From contig NZ_LIWB01000016.1 in assembly GCF_001905725.1 (NCBI RefSeq), positions 1-64,000 of the forward strand: DNA of 64,000 nucleotides, written 5' to 3'. The translations under genes and the position numbers were made by a program. Positions 34,357 through 42,764 of this stretch are shown in pieces. The first letter of the stretch is position 1, and every line of letters starts with the position of its first letter. Source of the stretch: Streptomyces sp. CB02400. GTDB taxonomy: Bacteria; Actinomycetota; Actinomycetes; Streptomycetales; Streptomycetaceae. The notes beneath the pieces are model-generated. The model made no database searches and was not told the origin of the DNA. It was given only the letters and a program-made list of their open reading frames with translations.

Positions 34357-35628
34357 TCAGGCGGTCTGTACGGGCGTCTGTTCCTGTTCGAGGGAGCGGC
34401 GTTCCTCGCGTACCCGTAGGAGGGAGCGGTACAGCAGGATCGCGGCCAGGCCGGCCGTGCCGTAGAGGAGGCTCATGGCCAGGGACGGGACGAAGGCGCC
34501 GAGGGTGACGCACAGGGAGGCCACGAGCAGGCCGACTCGGGCGTTGAGGGCGTAGGCGGCCATGTACTTGGTGCGGGCCTCGGGGTCGACGAGGTCGGCC
34601 AGCAGCGCCTGGCGCACCGGGACCGCGGCGATCTCGCCCACGGTGAGCACCACGGCCGCGGCGATGAGCACCCAGCCGGTGTTGCTGACCGCCCAGACCA
34701 TGTAGCCGACGGCGAAGACGGCGATGCCGGCGTACAGCCGCGCCCGGTCGCTCAGCCGGGTCAGCAGGCTCTTGGCGAACAGCACCAGCACCACCACCAG
34801 GGCGGCGTTGACCGCCCGCAGGATGCCGAGCATCGCCGTGCCGTCCACGGCGGGCGCCCAGGAGCCGATCCGGGCGAGGACCTGGGTGGGGAACTCGTCG
34901 GCGAGGCGGACGGCGATGTAGTAGCCGATCTGCATCTCGACGGACGAGATCAGCGCGGCCGCGACCAGCACCCGCAGGAAGACCGTGTCGCGGGCGACGG
35001 CCAGGTAGCCGCGGAGCATGGCACCGACGCCGCGGGCGACGTCCTTGCCGGTGCGCGGCGCGGTCTCGCTGAGCCAGCGTCCGATCACGGCCGTGGTCAG
35101 CGCGCTCAGCACGGCCGCGCCCGTCAGCAGCCGGGCGAAGTGGCCCTCGTAGAAGAAGCCGCCGATGAGCGCGCCGACGGTGAAGGCGAGGTTGATCGAC
35201 CAGTAGTTGATCGTGTAGACGAGCGGCCGGCTCTCGGGCGTGGAGACGTCGACCATCATCGCCTCGGCGGCGGGGATGGCCAGCTGCGCGCAGCAGGTGT
35301 TGAGCAGGAACAGCGCGAACGTCGCCCAGCCGGAGGACCACCAGGGCGAGTTGGCCAGCGCCAGCAGGGCGAAGGTCAGGGTCGCGCCGAGTTCGCCGGC
35401 CACCAGCACCGGGCGCCGCCCGTACACGTCGGCGAGGTGGCCGCCGAGGAAGTTCGCGGCGATGCCCGCACCGGCGACCGCCAGGGTCAGCGCACCGGCC
35501 GCGGCGGCCCCGTACAGCTCCGAGAGGCGGATCACCAGCAGCGGCATCAGCATGACGGCCAGCAGGCGCTGGACGAATCCGACGCCGATGCGCAGCCGGA
35601 TGTTGGGGTGCAGCTCGCCGATTTTCAT
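34357..35628 (-). CDS. MFS transporter
   Basis: The protein has 423 residues with about 12 hydrophobic segments. The loop between the second and third carries the MFS signature GGHLADVYGRRPVLVAGE near residue 60. It is probably a proton-driven exporter of the cluster product or a biosynthetic intermediate, giving self-protection. I chose ATG 35628 because AAAGGG lies upstream; the open frame extends to 35691 without a site. It is divergent from the operon at 36049 across a region with candidate operators. Confidence 0.88.
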   Translation of the reverse strand: MKIGELHPNIRLRIGVGFVQRLLAVMLMPLLVIRLSELYGAAAAGALTLAVAGAGIAANFLGGHLADVYGRRPVLVAGELGATLTFALLALANSPWWSSGWATFALFLLNTCCAQLAIPAAEAMMVDVSTPESRPLVYTINYWSINLAFTVGALIGGFFYEGHFARLLTGAAVLSALTTAVIGRWLSETAPRTGKDVARGVGAMLRGYLAVARDTVFLRVLVAAALISSVEMQIGYYIAVRLADEFPTQVLARIGSWAPAVDGTAMLGILRAVNAALVVVLVLFAKSLLTRLSDRARLYAGIAVFAVGYMVWAVSNTGWVLIAAAVVLTVGEIAAVPVRQALLADLVDPEARTKYMAAYALNARVGLLVASLCVTLGAFVPSLAMSLLYGTAGLAAILLYRSLLRVREERRSLEQEQTPVQTA

Positions 35629-36048
35629 GGGGGCCCTTTCGCGCGGGTGATCCGCCTGCTGAAGGGAGTTCGGCAAAGGCGCGAGGCGCAAGGCGATCAG
35701 GTGATCGGGTGATCAGGTGATGCGGGGTGTTCCCGAGCCCACCACGCCGGCCGGCGCGGCGGCAAGGGGGAGAGCCGGGGCGCCGACGACTTGAACAGGT
35801 CGGGCCCGCCGGCCCCTCCGGGCGGCCCGGCGGGCGAGTTGGCCAAGTCGTCGCACTCGTACGGGAACCCATGGCCGGAAGCGAGCGCTCCGTGGTTTGC
35901 TCGGTGCCGTCCAGTCCGGCCGCCCCTGCTCTGTGCTGCCGGCAACCGCTCCCGTGGCCGGTCCGCGCCCCTTCTCTCCGGGCGGCGGCGGACCGTGAGA
36001 CCTCTCCCGGGAGACGCGGACTTCTGAACGAGTTCGGAAGGATAACTG
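35629..36048. promoter_or_regulatory. Divergent promoter region with candidate operators
   Basis: The 420-bp region between the MFS and TauD-type genes has two motif-A-like sites: cgacttgaacaggtcg at 35787-35802 (12 of 16) and, in reverse, cgagttggccaagtcg at 35835-35850 (14 of 16). Three 8-bp direct repeats (gatcaggt/gatcgggt/gatcaggt) occupy 35695-35718. It likely controls both the exporter and the long rightward operon. Confidence 0.5.
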
Positions 36049-36909
36049 GTGTCCCCTTTTGACATACGCAGAATCGGCGGCCGTATCGGCGCGGAGGTGA
36101 CGGGCGTCGACCTCTCCACGGAATTGCCGGATTCGGTCTTCGGCCAGATCCACGAGGCGTTCCTGGAGCACAAGGTGCTCTTCTTCCGCGACCAGGAGAT
36201 CACCGACGCGCAGCAGCTCGCCTTCGCCGGCCGGTTCGGGCCGCTGACGCAGAAGCACCCCATGATGCGGACCGTCGACGCCGCAGCGCAGGTGATCCCG
36301 GTCGACGGCGAGGACCAGCGCGCCGACCACTGGCACACCGACATCAGCTTCACCACCGCCCCCTCCCTGGGCACCACACTGCGCAGCGTGGTGCTCCCGC
36401 CGTACGGGGGCGACACCCTCGTGGCCAACGCGGTCGCGGGGTACAAGGACCTGCCCGCCGAGCTGCGGGAGATCGCCGACCGGCTGTGGGCCGTGCACAC
36501 CAACCACGCCGAACAGCCGCGGCTGGGCACCGAGCGCGGCGAGGAGGTCCGCAAGGCCTTCCTGGCCCGCCGGTTCGAGACCGCCCACCCCGTGGTCCGG
36601 GTCCACCCCGAGTCCGGCGAGCCGGTCCTCTTCCTCGGCGGCTTCGCCCAGTGGCTGGTCGGCCTGACGCCGCGCGAGTCGCGCCCCCTCCTCGACGTGC
36701 TGCAGTCCTACGTACGGCGCCCGGAGAACACCGCGCGCTGGACCTGGCGCCCCGGTGATGTCCTCATCTTCGACAACCGCGCCACCCAGCACTACGCCGT
36801 CAACGACTACGACCGCCACCGGCGCGTGCTGCACCGGGTCTCCATCAACGGCGACGTGCCGGTGGGCCTGGACGGGAAGCGGAGCTACGCCATCGAGGAG
36901 GGCGAATGA
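36049..36909 (+). CDS. TauD/TfdA-type Fe(II)/2-oxoglutarate dioxygenase
   Basis: The protein has 286 residues, close to TauD. The iron ligands are H96 and D98 (HWHTD) and H248 (TQHYAVND), and an arginine in HRRVLHRVS should bind 2-oxoglutarate. It likely hydroxylates, desaturates or cleaves an amino-acid-derived intermediate. Start is GTG at 36049 with GGAAGGA upstream. It heads an operon in which most genes overlap, so its step is probably part of the same pathway as the aldolase, PLP enzyme and cyclase that follow. Confidence 0.92.
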   Translation: MSPFDIRRIGGRIGAEVTGVDLSTELPDSVFGQIHEAFLEHKVLFFRDQEITDAQQLAFAGRFGPLTQKHPMMRTVDAAAQVIPVDGEDQRADHWHTDISFTTAPSLGTTLRSVVLPPYGGDTLVANAVAGYKDLPAELREIADRLWAVHTNHAEQPRLGTERGEEVRKAFLARRFETAHPVVRVHPESGEPVLFLGGFAQWLVGLTPRESRPLLDVLQSYVRRPENTARWTWRPGDVLIFDNRATQHYAVNDYDRHRRVLHRVSINGDVPVGLDGKRSYAIEEGE

Positions 36910-37700
36910 GCGGCCCCCGCGCCCAGGAGCCGGGGTCCTTCGCCCAGCGCCTGCGCGACCGCGAACGGCTCGTCGGCTACTGGATCGCCCTGAACGACCC
37001 GGCCGCCACCGAGCGCATCGCCGGCCTGGGCTACGACTACCTCGGCGTCGACGGCCAGCACGGCGTCATGCACCAGCCGGGCTGGCAGGCCGCGATGCTC
37101 GCCGTCGACGCCCGCGGCCGCTCCGCCGGGATCATCCGGGTCCCCTCGCCGGACCCGGTGGCCATCGGCGTCGCCCTCGACACCGGTGCCCGCGGCGTGG
37201 TCGTGCCCATGGTCGAGACGCCCGAGCAGGCGCTCACCGTCGTACGCGCCTGCCGCCACCACCCGGCGGGGACCCGCAGTCTGGCCGGGCCGGTGCGTGC
37301 GGAGCTGCGCCTCGGCGACGTGCCCGCCGCGATCGACGACCAGGTCGCCTGCATCGTCATGATCGAGACCGCGGCCGCGCTGGAGAACCTGGACGCCATC
37401 TGCGCCACCGAGGGACTCGACGCCGTCTACGTCGGCCCCGCGGACCTCTCCGCGGCCCTGGGCGCCCGCTGGTTCGGCGACCCCGCGACCGCCGACGCGC
37501 TCGAGGCCGCGCTGGTCCGCGTCACCGACGCCGCCGGCCGGGCCGGCATCGCCTGCGGCATCCACGTCCTGGACGGCGAGAGCGCCGCCAAACGGCTCGC
37601 CGAGGGGTTCACCTTCGCCACCGTCTCCAGCGACATCACCCATCTGCAGCAGGCCGCGGCCCGTCATCTGACGGCCGCCGGAGGGCACCTCGCCGCCTGA
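36906..37700 (+). CDS. HpcH/HpaI-family aldolase
   Basis: The protein has 264 residues, the normal HpaI length. The class II aldolase pattern includes YLGVDGQHGVM near 42, GVVVPMVETPEQA near 98, VMIETAAALEN near 154 and YVGPADLSAALG near 175; the Glu and Asp of the latter two bind the divalent metal. It should make or break a carbon-carbon bond between a pyruvate-like enolate and an aldehyde, possibly giving a hydroxy-keto acid. The ATG overlaps the preceding stop. A role in building an unusual amino-acid skeleton is inferred. Confidence 0.9.
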   Translation: MSGPRAQEPGSFAQRLRDRERLVGYWIALNDPAATERIAGLGYDYLGVDGQHGVMHQPGWQAAMLAVDARGRSAGIIRVPSPDPVAIGVALDTGARGVVVPMVETPEQALTVVRACRHHPAGTRSLAGPVRAELRLGDVPAAIDDQVACIVMIETAAALENLDAICATEGLDAVYVGPADLSAALGARWFGDPATADALEAALVRVTDAAGRAGIACGIHVLDGESAAKRLAEGFTFATVSSDITHLQQAAARHLTAAGGHLAA

Positions 37701-37733
37701 ACCGGCCGCCGCACCCATCGACTTGGGGGAACA

Positions 37734-38687
37734 GTGACGACAGACACGGACCTGCGGCCCGCCCGGGCCGCCTCCATCGCCCGGTCGCTGGAGGACCTGG
37801 TCGGCGGCACCCCGCTGCTGCGGGTCGACCTGCCGGGCCTCACCGACGGCGTGACCCTGCTCGCCAAACTGGAGATGCTCAACCCGCTCTCCAGCGTCAA
37901 GGACCGGGCCGCGCTCGCCATGATGCGCGCCGCCGAGGAGTCCGGGCGGCTGCCCGCCACCGGCGGCACCGTCATCGAGTGCTCCTCGGGCAGCACCGGC
38001 ATCTCGCTGGCCGCCCTGTGCGCCCGGCGCGGCCACCGCTGCGTCATCGTCATGCCCGACAACGCCACCGAGGAGCGCCGCCTGATCCTGCGCGAACTGG
38101 GCGCCGAGGTGGTCCTGGTCCCGCACGGGGACGGTCTCATGGCCGCCTGGGCACACGCCGAGGAGCTCCAGCGCTCCCTGCCCGGCTCGTGGGTGCCGCA
38201 CCAGGACACCAACCCGGCCAACGCCCGCGCCCACTACGACACCACCGGCCCGGAGATCTGGGAGGCCACCGGCGGCCGCGTCGACGTCCTGGTGTGCGGG
38301 GTGGGCACCGGCGGCACCCTCACCGGAACCGCCCGCTACCTCAAGGAACGCACCGACGTGCACGTCGTCGCCGTGGAACCGGCCCGCTCCGCGGTGCTGT
38401 CGGGCGGCGAGCCGGGCCCGCACGGCATCCCCGGCATCGGCGCCGGCTACGTCTCCGAGATCACCGACCTCACCCTCGTCGACGAGGTCCTCGCCGTGCC
38501 CGACGAGGCGGCGGCCGCCACCGTGCGCGACGTGGTGCGCGCCACCGGCCTGCCCGTCGGGGTGTCCTCCGGGGCCGCCGCGTGGGCCTCCCGGACCGTG
38601 GCCGCGCACCCCCGCTGGGCGGGCGCCACGGTCGTCACCGTCTTCCCCGACAGCGGGGAGCGCTATCTGTCGACGACGCTCCGCTGA
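37734..38687 (+). CDS. Cysteine-synthase-like PLP enzyme 2
   Basis: The protein has 317 residues and is a paralogue of the enzyme at 13313. PLP should bind K56 in NPLSSVKDRAAL; the substrate loop reads SSGSTG (84-89) rather than TSGNTG. The Asn to Ser change in the loop that contacts the substrate carboxylate suggests a substrate other than O-acetylserine, such as O-phosphoserine or a longer acid. It probably makes a second beta-substituted amino acid. Start is GTG at 37734. It is co-transcribed with the aldolase and AsnB genes. Confidence 0.9.
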   Translation: MTTDTDLRPARAASIARSLEDLVGGTPLLRVDLPGLTDGVTLLAKLEMLNPLSSVKDRAALAMMRAAEESGRLPATGGTVIECSSGSTGISLAALCARRGHRCVIVMPDNATEERRLILRELGAEVVLVPHGDGLMAAWAHAEELQRSLPGSWVPHQDTNPANARAHYDTTGPEIWEATGGRVDVLVCGVGTGGTLTGTARYLKERTDVHVVAVEPARSAVLSGGEPGPHGIPGIGAGYVSEITDLTLVDEVLAVPDEAAAATVRDVVRATGLPVGVSSGAAAWASRTVAAHPRWAGATVVTVFPDSGERYLSTTLR

Positions 38688-38719
38688 CCCGTCGTCTCCG
38701 CACGGAAAGACAGGCAGAC

Positions 38720-40534
38720 ATGTGCCGGATCCACGGCTACTTCAACGCGGTGGCCACACCGCACGAGATGTGCACCGTCGCTGCCCTCCAGCGGCACGGC
38801 GGCCCGGACGCGACCGGCATGACCCGGGCCCCCGGCTGGGGCCTGGGCTACGACCGGCTCGCCGTCGTCGACCCGCACGGCGGACAGCAGCCGTACGGGC
38901 TCGGCGGCCCCGTCCAGGCCGTGTTCAACGGGGAGATCTACAACCACGACGAGCTGCGCCGCCGGCTGCGCGCCCGCGGCCACACCTTCGCCGACCGCTG
39001 CGACGGCAACGTCGTCCCCGCCCTGTACCTGGAGTACGGCGAGGACTTCACCGAACACCTCGACGGCATGTACGCCGTCGCGCTGGTCGACCGGCGCGGC
39101 GAGGTGCCCCGGCTGCTGCTGGCCACCGACGAGATCGGCATGAAGCCGCTCTACCTCCGGTGGGACGAGGCCGCCCGCTCCCTGCACTTCGCCTCCGAGA
39201 TCCCCGCCCTGCTGGGCTTCGGCCCGGTCGGCGCCCGGATGCGGGACACCGCGCTGGACGCCTACCTGGCCACCCGTACGCCCTTCGGCGAGCGGACCAT
39301 GTTCGAGGACATCGAGGTGCTGGCGCCGGGCACCACGCTCGTGTGCGACCTGGGCGGCACGCCCCGCCGCAGGCGGCGCGTGGCGGCCGCCGCCGAACTG
39401 CCCGAGCCCGGCCGGGCCGCCGAGCGGGTGCGCGAACGGCTGCGGGAGGAGGTCGGCCGGCTGCTCGTCGCCGACGTGCCCGTCGCCCTGATCACCTCCG
39501 GGGGCCTGGACTCCAGCCTGGTCACCGCCCTGGCCGCCGAGTACGGCCCCGTGCACTCCTTCAACATCGCCTACCGGGGCGACTGGCCGTTCGACGAGCG
39601 GCACTTCGCCCGCGCCGTCGCCGAGCACGCCGGCACGGAGCACCACCAGGTCGAGATCGACCCGGCCGGCTTCCCCGCCCTGCTGGAGGAGACCGTCCGC
39701 CACCTCGGCCAGCCCAACGCCGACCCGATCACCCTGAGCACGTACGCCCTGTTCCGGGCCGTACGGCAGGCCGGGTTCACCGTCGCGCTGACCGGGGACG
39801 CGGCCGACGAGGTGTTCGGCGGCTACGCGCGGATGCGCGCCGCCGCCGAGACGGCCGCGGCCGGCGGTGACTGGGGCACCGCCTACCTCGACGCGCTCTC
39901 CGCCGCCCCGGCCGCGACGCGCGCCGGGCTCTACACCGACGCCTACCGCGACCACCTGCGGGACGTCCCCCCGCTGCCCGAGGCGGCCCGCCAGGACCTG
40001 CTGCACGGGCCCGGCAGCGTCCTGGAGCGCATCACCCGCTTCGAACTCGGCCACCGCCTGCCCGCCTACCACCTGCGCCGCGTCGACCACCTGAGCATGG
40101 CCGGCTCCATCGAGGTGCGGCTGCCGTTCTGCCAGCGGTCCGTGGTGGCCCTGGGCCGGGCGCTGCCCGACGCGCTGCGCATCGACGGCGAACAGGTCAA
40201 GCGCACCCTGTACGCGGCCGCCCGGGGGCTGCTGCCCGACAGCGTGCTCGACCGGCCCAAGCAGCCCTTCACCCTGCCGGTGACCGCGATGCTCACCCCC
40301 GGCACGGCCCTGTGGGAGCACGCGCGGGACCTGCTCGCGCCCGCCCGGCTGGCCGCCGACGGACGGCTCGACGGTACGGCCGTCGACGCCCTGTTCGACG
40401 TACAGGCCCACCGCCCGGACGACACCACCTCGTCGACGCTGTGGGCGCTGCTCGTGCACGAGGTGTGGCGGGAGCGGTTCCAGGGCGCCGCGGGCGACCT
40501 CGCACCACCCGCCGCCATGGCGGTGGCGGCATGA
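38720..40534 (+). CDS. Asparagine-synthetase-B-like amidotransferase
   Basis: The protein has 604 residues. C2 (MCRIHGYF) is the N-terminal nucleophile of a class II glutaminase domain; the synthetase domain has the pyrophosphate loop SGGLDSS at 260-266. Both halves appear intact, so ammonia from glutamine is likely used to amidate a carboxylate activated with ATP. Cluster relatives also close lactam rings, but those usually lack the N-terminal cysteine. Its partners here (PLP enzyme, dihydroorotase-like cyclase) suggest amidation before ring closure. It overlaps the next gene by ATGA. Confidence 0.92.
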   Translation: MCRIHGYFNAVATPHEMCTVAALQRHGGPDATGMTRAPGWGLGYDRLAVVDPHGGQQPYGLGGPVQAVFNGEIYNHDELRRRLRARGHTFADRCDGNVVPALYLEYGEDFTEHLDGMYAVALVDRRGEVPRLLLATDEIGMKPLYLRWDEAARSLHFASEIPALLGFGPVGARMRDTALDAYLATRTPFGERTMFEDIEVLAPGTTLVCDLGGTPRRRRRVAAAAELPEPGRAAERVRERLREEVGRLLVADVPVALITSGGLDSSLVTALAAEYGPVHSFNIAYRGDWPFDERHFARAVAEHAGTEHHQVEIDPAGFPALLEETVRHLGQPNADPITLSTYALFRAVRQAGFTVALTGDAADEVFGGYARMRAAAETAAAGGDWGTAYLDALSAAPAATRAGLYTDAYRDHLRDVPPLPEAARQDLLHGPGSVLERITRFELGHRLPAYHLRRVDHLSMAGSIEVRLPFCQRSVVALGRALPDALRIDGEQVKRTLYAAARGLLPDSVLDRPKQPFTLPVTAMLTPGTALWEHARDLLAPARLAADGRLDGTAVDALFDVQAHRPDDTTSSTLWALLVHEVWRERFQGAAGDLAPPAAMAVAA

Positions 40535-41664
40535 TCGGCCACCTCGCCCACGCCGCCGGCGCCCCCTGCCCGACGTTCGTGCTGGACGCCGCCCGGCTGC
40601 CGCGCGAGGAGACGGCGCTGCTGGGCCACCTGACCGAGGCCCGCCGCTACCTGACCTCCGCGGGCGGCGCCCACGTACTGAAGATCGCCCTGGTGGAACC
40701 GTCCGCGCACCCGATGTTCGACCTCGACTACCGGTTCGTGCAGGCCCTGCCCGGCGCACCCGACCGGTTCGACCTGCGCGGCTCCTGCGGCCACTCGGCG
40801 CTCGCGTCGGTGGTCGCCGCCGCCCGCTCCGGCATGCTGCCGCGGCTCGTGCCCGGCACCCGGGTGCGGATACGGGTGCGCAACAACGGCGACAGCGTGG
40901 TGTGCGAGGTCGACCGGGCCGAACGCGACGAGGTCGGCTTCACCGTCACCTTCGTCCAGCCGCGCCCGGTGCCCTTCACCGAACTGCTGCCCACCGGGCG
41001 GACCCGGACGGTGCTTGAGGCCGACGGGCGGCGCGTGGAGGTGTCGATGGTGGCGAGCGCCAACACCTACGCCTTCGTCGACGCGCGCTCGCTCCAAGTC
41101 CCCGACGAGGCCGCCCTGTTCACCGCCGGTGGTGACCTGCTCCGGCGCCTGGAGTCGCTGCGCGCCGCCGCGGCCGAACTGCTCGGCTGGCCGCCCGGCG
41201 GCGCCTTCCCCAAGATCGCGGCCGTGCTGCCCGGCGCCGCCGGCGGCATCGCGGCCCGCGCCCTGACCGTGCCCGGCTGGCACCCCTCCCTCGCCCTCAC
41301 CGGGGCCGTGTGCCTGGGCACGGCCGCGCGCGTCCCCGGCACCGTGCCCTGGCGGATCACCCACGAGGCGGACGCCGGCGACGGACCCCTGGCCATCACC
41401 ACCCCCGGAGGCCGGACGGCCGTCACCGCGGTCGTCTCCCTGCCCGGGACCTCGGTCGTCTCCCTGCCCGGCACCTCGGTCGTCTCCCTGCCCGGCACCT
41501 CGGTCGTCTCCCTGCCCGGCACCGCCGACGGCGACGGAGCCCTGCTGTGGTCCTCCGTCGCCGGCAAGCACGTCACCTTCCAGGGCTCGTTCGCCCTGGC
41601 ACCCCTGAGTCACCTTCAATTCGAGGAGGTCGCCCAATGCCTGGCGTTGTCGGGAGCCGGATGA
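40531..41664 (+). CDS. PrpF/DapF-fold isomerase
   Basis: The protein has 377 residues. The two-lobed diaminopimelate-epimerase fold is suggested by C86 in RGSCGHS near the N-terminus and a second cysteine in GAVCLGTA near residue 260, the usual acid-base pair. Overall pattern and PKIA segment are closer to PrpF, which isomerises a double bond in methylaconitate, than to DapF. It may shift a double bond or invert a stereocentre. An in-frame 24-bp repeat adds four copies of VVSLPGTx near residues 301-332, a likely surface insertion. It overlaps genes on both sides. Confidence 0.75.
   Translation: MIGHLAHAAGAPCPTFVLDAARLPREETALLGHLTEARRYLTSAGGAHVLKIALVEPSAHPMFDLDYRFVQALPGAPDRFDLRGSCGHSALASVVAAARSGMLPRLVPGTRVRIRVRNNGDSVVCEVDRAERDEVGFTVTFVQPRPVPFTELLPTGRTRTVLEADGRRVEVSMVASANTYAFVDARSLQVPDEAALFTAGGDLLRRLESLRAAAAELLGWPPGGAFPKIAAVLPGAAGGIAARALTVPGWHPSLALTGAVCLGTAARVPGTVPWRITHEADAGDGPLAITTPGGRTAVTAVVSLPGTSVVSLPGTSVVSLPGTSVVSLPGTADGDGALLWSSVAGKHVTFQGSFALAPLSHLQFEEVAQCLALSGAG
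41431..41526 (+). repeat. 24-bp in-frame coding repeat, four copies
   Basis: Four tandem 24-bp units starting at 41431, 41455, 41479 and 41503 encode VVSLPGTS three times and VVSLPGTA once. The reading frame is kept. Length variation between strains would be expected. Confidence 0.95.
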
Positions 41665-42764
41665 GCCCACGGCTCACGCCCGCGTTGCGCGCACTGCTGC
41701 GCGAGGGCGCCGAACGGGCCGAAGCGGCCGGCGAGGTGGACCGCGAGGCGCTGACGGCGCTGCGCACCAGCGGGCTGCTCGCCACCGCCGTCCCCACCGA
41801 GCACGGCGGCGCGGGCCAGGACGCCGCCGCGGTGAACGCGCTGGTCGAACAGATCGCCGCCGTCAGCCCGTCCATGGCGATCATCGCGTTCCAGCACTTC
41901 GCCGTCAGCGCCCGCATCGCCGACTGGGGCACCGCGCGGCAACAGGCCCGCTGGCTGCCGCGACTGGCCGACGGGACCTGGCTGGCCGCCTCCGCGTGGA
42001 GCGAGAGCGGCGCGGGCGCCGCCAAGCAGAACCTGTCCACCACCGCCGAACGCCGTACGGACGGCACCTGGGTGCTGAACGGCTCCAAGGCCTTCACCAC
42101 CGGCGCGGGCGTCGCCGACCTCTACCTGGTCCTGGTCCGCACCGCCCGGCCCGACGCCGCCCCGGCGGCCGGCTACGGAGCACCGGGACAGACCTTCTTC
42201 CTCGTCGGCGCCGACAACCCCGGACTGGTCCCCGAACTCGGCCTGGACCTGGCCGGCATGCGGGGCTCCGCGACCGGGCTGGTCTCCCTCGACGGGGCCG
42301 TCGTCGCGGACACCGACCGGCTCGGTCCGGAGGGGCAGGCCGCCACCGTCATCGCCTCGGTCCGCGAGAGCGGGGCCAGCCTCGGCGCGGTCTCCGTCGG
42401 CACCGCGCAGGCCGCCCTCGACCTGGCCGTCGCACACGCCCACGACCGCGGACTGATGGACCTGCCCGCCGTACGGCACCGGCTGGTGGGCCTGGCCACC
42501 CGCCTTGAGGCGGCCCGCGCGGTGGTGGAGCGGGCGGGGGCGCGCACCTCCGCCGATCCGGGACTGACCACCCTGCACAGCAAGCTGCACGCCACCGAGG
42601 CCGCCGAGGAGATCTGTCTCGACGTCGCCCGCATGCTCGGCTCGGCCGGATACCGGGACGGCGCGCGGATCGGCCGGCTGCTCGCGGACGCGCGCGGCGT
42701 CTCCCTCATGGGCCCGACCAACGACCTGTGCCGGGAACTGGTGGCGGTGTCGTGGACCGGCTGA
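41637..42764 (+). CDS. Acyl-CoA dehydrogenase family protein
   Basis: The protein has 375 residues. The fold is evident from TAVPTEHGGAGQD near 50, ASAWSESGAGAA near 115 and NGSKAFTTGAG near 143, and the C-terminal ARMLGSAGYRDG. It may desaturate a carbon-carbon or carbon-nitrogen bond, or act as a flavin oxygenase as many cluster members do. I chose ATG 41637 because GAGGAGG lies upstream; ATG 41661, overlapping the previous stop as ATGA, is almost as good. It belongs to the long coupled operon. Confidence 0.85.
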   Translation: MPGVVGSRMSPRLTPALRALLREGAERAEAAGEVDREALTALRTSGLLATAVPTEHGGAGQDAAAVNALVEQIAAVSPSMAIIAFQHFAVSARIADWGTARQQARWLPRLADGTWLAASAWSESGAGAAKQNLSTTAERRTDGTWVLNGSKAFTTGAGVADLYLVLVRTARPDAAPAAGYGAPGQTFFLVGADNPGLVPELGLDLAGMRGSATGLVSLDGAVVADTDRLGPEGQAATVIASVRESGASLGAVSVGTAQAALDLAVAHAHDRGLMDLPAVRHRLVGLATRLEAARAVVERAGARTSADPGLTTLHSKLHATEAAEEICLDVARMLGSAGYRDGARIGRLLADARGVSLMGPTNDLCRELVAVSWTG

